The notes under the pieces: model-generated | What the model saw: the letters and a program-made list of their open reading frames with translations, nothing else | Database searches by the model: none | Told to the model about the DNA's origin: nothing | Translations under genes and position numbers: made by a program | Shown: one piece after another, positions 61,276 to 64,000 of the stretch | How positions within the stretch are numbered: position 1 is the first letter of the stretch | How the letters are laid out: every line of letters begins with the position of its first letter | NCBI RefSeq assembly: GCF_014333615.1 | Contig: NZ_JACSCY010000015.1 | Span: forward strand, 79,118-143,117 | Direction of reading: 5' to 3' | Origin: Hymenobacter citatus | Lineage (GTDB): Bacteria > Bacteroidota > Bacteroidia > Cytophagales > Hymenobacteraceae | Length of the DNA stretch: 64,000 bases

Positions 61276-62481
61276 ATGTCATTTAAGTCTAAGACGCCGT
61301 TGCGCTTCTTTTTCCTGTCGGGTTTGCTGGGCTTGGCAGGCACGGCTACTGCCCAGCTAGACCCCAATAAAACCATCACGACGGCAGTGCCCGTCCTTAC
61401 CCTAAGCCCCGACTCACGTTCGGCGGCACTAGGCGATGCCGGGGTAGCACTTAGCCCCGATGCCAATGCGGCCTACTATAATGCCGGTAAGTTGGGCTTC
61501 GTACCTTTCAACTATAGCGTTTCTCCTTCGTACTCCCCTTGGTTGCGGGGCATCACCGATGATATGGGTATTGCCCACCTCTCCGGTTACGCACGCCTCA
61601 ATCCGCGGGCAGCTATATCAGGCTCTCTATCTTATTTCGATTTAGGCCAGGTGCAGTTCCGCGATTCAAACAATGGCGATTTAGGTAATTATAACCCGAA
61701 AGAATATGCCGTTTCGGTTGCCTATGGCCAAAAGCTGAGCGACAACTTCGGTGTAGGTATTTCGGCACGTTTTATTCGTTCCAACCTCACCGGCGATGGT
61801 TTCGACGCCCGCCCTGCCAACGCGGCTGCTGTTGACTTAGGCGCCTACTACAATAAAGACCTGACTATTGGCGCGGGTCAATATAATTTGGGCCTTGGTG
61901 CTGCTATCAGCAACATCGGCAATAAAATTACCTATACCAACGCCACACAAGCCGACTTCTTGCCCACTAACTTGAAGCTAGGCGCAGCTCTGACGCGTGA
62001 ACTGGACGCTTACAACAAGATTACGTTCACAATTGATGCTAATAAACTACTTGTGCCATCGCCCTACTATATACAAGGCGATACAACTACAGCACTAGGT
62101 CAACCTAGCATAGGCAAGCGCATCAACCAAACAAATGCTGACCGTCGCGCCAAAGGAGTTGTAGGCGGTATGCTCAGTTCATTTACGGATGCTCCTGGTG
62201 GCCTCAAGGAAGAATTACAGGAGGTTCGTCTTTCTGCCGGTGTAGAATATTGGTATAACGATCTACTAGCTGCACGGGTAGGTTATATGTACGAGAACAA
62301 AGAAAAGGGTGACCGAAAGTATCTGAGCTTTGGCTTAGGCATCCGCTACCAGGTTTTCGGTGTTGATGGCGCTTATCTAGTGCCAAATAGCCGCCAAAAT
62401 CCCCTAGCTCAAACTATTCGCGTATCCTTACACTTTAACTTTAATAAGGCCGAAGAAGCGTTCGGTCCCTCCAACAACTAA
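61276..62481 (+). CDS. porV: T9SS outer-membrane protein PorV (LptO)
   Basis: A 401-residue outer-membrane barrel of the FadL/PorV type. The signal peptide ends near TATAQ, followed by TITTAVPVLTLSPDSRSAALGDAGVALSPDANAAYYN, a diagnostic PorV segment. Strands include VSVAYGQKLSDNFGVGISARFIRSNL and the C-terminal IRVSLHFNFNK. PorV shuttles secreted cargo from the translocon to PorU. The gene is 53 nt after porU and 9 nt before the M16-like gene, suggesting one operon. Confidence 0.95.
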   Translation: MSFKSKTPLRFFFLSGLLGLAGTATAQLDPNKTITTAVPVLTLSPDSRSAALGDAGVALSPDANAAYYNAGKLGFVPFNYSVSPSYSPWLRGITDDMGIAHLSGYARLNPRAAISGSLSYFDLGQVQFRDSNNGDLGNYNPKEYAVSVAYGQKLSDNFGVGISARFIRSNLTGDGFDARPANAAAVDLGAYYNKDLTIGAGQYNLGLGAAISNIGNKITYTNATQADFLPTNLKLGAALTRELDAYNKITFTIDANKLLVPSPYYIQGDTTTALGQPSIGKRINQTNADRRAKGVVGGMLSSFTDAPGGLKEELQEVRLSAGVEYWYNDLLAARVGYMYENKEKGDRKYLSFGLGIRYQVFGVDGAYLVPNSRQNPLAQTIRVSLHFNFNKAEEAFGPSNN

Positions 62482-62490
62482 TCCGTTTTC

Positions 62491-63771
62491 ATGCTCGACC
62501 GTACCGTCGCTCCTCCCGTTCAGCCGCTGGCCAGTGTAACGCTGCCCGCGGCTGACGTGCTTTCGCTCCCCAATGGTGCCCGCTTACACGTTCTGCGTAA
62601 CAGTGCTCAACCTGTTGTACGGCTGCAAATAGTTTTTCCAGCAGGCAAATGGTACGAATCTGGCCCTAGTGTTTCGTTGCTGACAGCCCGTATGCTGTTA
62701 GAGGGAACACATACCCGTACCGCCCGCCAAATAGCCGACACGGTGGCTTTTTATGGCGCTTCTCTGGAGTGTGAGCAAGGCTTCGACCGCGCCACTCTTA
62801 CACTGTATTGCCTCACCCGTCACCTCGAGCAACTACTTCCGCTTATACTAGATGTAGCAACGGAAGCAGTTTTCCCTGAGCCAGAATTTGACTTACTGAA
62901 AACACGCACTATTCAGAATGTGCGCATCGAGCGGCAGAAGAACAACTACCTCGCCAGTGAGCGATTTTCGCGTAATCTATACGGTCCCACCTATCCGTAT
63001 GGTGTCACTTTTGAAGAGGAGTTGTTCCAAAAAATTCCTGTAGAAGCGGTAAGGACATTCTATCAGTCAGCTTATCGCATGTCAGCTGCTGAGCTATTTG
63101 TCTGCGGTGATATAGACAGTGCGCAGCAACAACTCATCGCCAACTTGTTTGGTCAGATTCAAGCGCAAACAGATGCTCCTATTGTAATCACCCCTCTATC
63201 GCCTGTTTCTGCTCCATTGCAAGATCAGGTGGTTGTCGCTGATAGCCTACAATCCTCTTTGCGTATTGGGCGACTTTGGGTGGCCCCTACCCACCCAGAC
63301 TATCATCCGTTACAAGTATTAGTTAAAGTGCTAGGCGGATACTTCGGTTCTCGTCTAATGAAAAATATTCGAGAGGACAAAGGCTTCACATATGGTATAC
63401 ATGCTAGTGTCAGCCTTCGGGAACACGCCACTAGCCTTGTCATCGGCACCGATGTAAACGCAGCTAGTACAGAAGCAGCTATGAAAGAAATACGGTATGA
63501 GCTAACTCAACTTCAACAGGACCTTATCCCTGAAGAAGAATTGCAAACCGTGAAGAACTACATGCTTGGGAAATTTGCTAACGAACTCAGTACAGTTTTT
63601 GAGCAGTGTGATAAATACAAGTCGCTAGTATTCCTCAATCTACCAGCCACGTATTACGAAGATTTCTTGCACAATATAAATGCTGTTAAGCGCGACCAAT
63701 TGCGTATACTAGCTCAGCAGTACCTTTCTCCTGAGGGCATGATTGAAGTAATAGCTGGTCCGCATCAATAA
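62491..63771 (+). CDS. M16-family pseudopeptidase (metal motif absent)
   Basis: A 426-residue protein of the insulinase/pitrilysin family, with no signal peptide. It shows LSLPNGARLHVLRN, GASLECEQGFDRATLTLYCLTRHLEQ and the C-terminal module (KVLGGYFGSRLMKNIREDKGFTYGIHAS). The zinc motif HxxEH expected at SLLTARMLLEGT is absent (Leu, Ala and Arg occupy the His, Glu and His positions), so it is likely an inactive subunit like those paired with an active M16 partner in two-component peptidases. No partner is in this window. It lies 9 nt after porV, suggesting a link to secretion, or simply co-transcription. Confidence 0.85.
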   Translation: MLDRTVAPPVQPLASVTLPAADVLSLPNGARLHVLRNSAQPVVRLQIVFPAGKWYESGPSVSLLTARMLLEGTHTRTARQIADTVAFYGASLECEQGFDRATLTLYCLTRHLEQLLPLILDVATEAVFPEPEFDLLKTRTIQNVRIERQKNNYLASERFSRNLYGPTYPYGVTFEEELFQKIPVEAVRTFYQSAYRMSAAELFVCGDIDSAQQQLIANLFGQIQAQTDAPIVITPLSPVSAPLQDQVVVADSLQSSLRIGRLWVAPTHPDYHPLQVLVKVLGGYFGSRLMKNIREDKGFTYGIHASVSLREHATSLVIGTDVNAASTEAAMKEIRYELTQLQQDLIPEEELQTVKNYMLGKFANELSTVFEQCDKYKSLVFLNLPATYYEDFLHNINAVKRDQLRILAQQYLSPEGMIEVIAGPHQ

Positions 63772-63835
63772 GGTCTGTATAAGCTAAAAAGCCCAAGAAC
63801 CAGATAGTTCTTGGGCTTTTTAGCTTATACAGACC
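63772..63835. terminator. Perfect 29-bp terminator hairpin after the M16 gene
   Basis: Arms 63772-63800 and 63807-63835 are perfectly complementary over 29 nt with a 6-nt loop cagata, GC core gcccaagaac and A/T-rich flanks. It starts on the base after the stop codon. Confidence 0.9.
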
Positions 63836-63916
63836 AGAGCTTAACCAAGCAGCAAGCAATCATAGTCAGGCACAGAGAGTACTAGGCAAGAAGGGCGCGT
63901 GCAGGGCCTTGTAATG

Positions 63917-63968
63917 GCTCGGGCCCCGGCCGCATCCCTGGGGTAGGGACGCGGGCCGGGGCCCGAGC
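63917..63968. terminator. GC-rich hairpin between the M16 gene and 5S rRNA
   Basis: Perfect 15-bp stem (63917-63931 gctcgggccccggcc with 63954-63968), whose loop can form a small inner hairpin (atccctggggtagggac). No T-run. It may mark the end of the rRNA operon on the minus strand. Confidence 0.6.
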
Positions 63969-63981
63969 GCACAAAATAAAG

Positions 63982-64000
63982 TTGGCGGCGACCTACTCTC
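63982..64000 (-). rRNA. rrf: 5S rRNA, 3' end only (truncated by the window edge)
   Basis: On the minus strand the visible end reads GAGAGTAGGTCGCCGCC, matching the conserved 3' strand of 5S rRNA (GAGAGTAGG followed by the closing helix). The rest of the gene, and presumably 23S and 16S, lie beyond the window in the usual order with 5S last. Confidence 0.7.

Noticed and set aside
1..64000. CRISPR array among the many repeats
   Set aside because: The repeats are palindromes or dispersed words, not regular direct repeats with unique spacers, and no cas gene is seen.
1..64000. Insertion sequence, integrase or phage region
   Set aside because: No transposase, integrase, capsid or tail gene was found in any frame; genes are chromosomal housekeeping, envelope and secretion types.

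Overview
This 64-kb window is a chromosomal segment of a GC-rich member of the Bacteroidota, most likely Hymenobacter or a close relative in the Cytophagales. The evidence is the type IX secretion (T9SS) genes porZ, porU and porV, proteins with T9SS C-terminal sorting domains, a SusC/SusD pair, promoter elements of the Bacteroidota type TAnnTTTG, a general lack of Shine-Dalgarno sequences, and a CcmE with the CxxxY motif. I see no phage, transposase, CRISPR array or tRNA gene. The right edge (63982-64000) enters the 3' end of a 5S rRNA gene on the minus strand, so an rRNA operon lies just outside.

Layout. 0-8 kb: a universal stress protein, hemF, a nucleoside-permease-like MFS transporter, ndk, nrnA and four consecutive exported FKBP-type prolyl isomerases. 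8-15 kb: recO and porZ, tdk, a ferredoxin, a conserved unknown gene and a membrane protein. 15-22.6 kb: the rod-shape cluster mreB-mreC-mreD, a GT39-like glycosyltransferase, mrdA (PBP2) and rodA, all on the minus strand. 23-28.7 kb: purH, then a compact set of acyl-CoA dehydrogenase-like, PIG-L deacetylase, NodS-like methyltransferase and convergent GT2 genes, which looks like an uncharacterised glycoconjugate pathway. 28.8-36.2 kb: an orphan SusD/SusC pair, an outer-membrane barrel and a UbiA prenyltransferase. 36.4-39 kb: cold-shock protein, KdsC, IscX, ISC-type ferredoxin and a DUF2520-type dehydrogenase-like protein. 39-45 kb: two paralogous secreted T9SS cargo proteins. 45-51 kb: a cytochrome c maturation locus ccmB-ccmC-ccmD-ccmE-(unknown Cys-rich secreted protein)-ccmF. 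51-64 kb: a large outer-membrane propeller-barrel protein, a DAO-type oxidoreductase, an MBL hydrolase, pssA, porU, porV and an M16-like pseudopeptidase.

The most unusual feature is non-coding. Many intergenic gaps hold long imperfect or perfect palindromes (arms of about 18-61 nt, not simple terminators) that sit flush against stop codons. Their arms are built from short reiterated words and differ from site to site. Two copies share an identical 14-nt core in opposite orientations, and two genes (hemF and the fourth FKBP) end inside an arm. A second repeat family of AGCTAACAGCCA-like words occurs upstream of two genes and also in frame within purH, where it encodes part of the interdomain linker. 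The hexamer CTACCC/GGGTAG looks strongly over-used in both coding and non-coding DNA, and is the recurrent codon pair for Leu-Pro.

Start sites were chosen from conserved N-termini, signal peptides and promoter positions. Several upstream TTG/GTG starts were rejected because they fall in hairpins or promoters.
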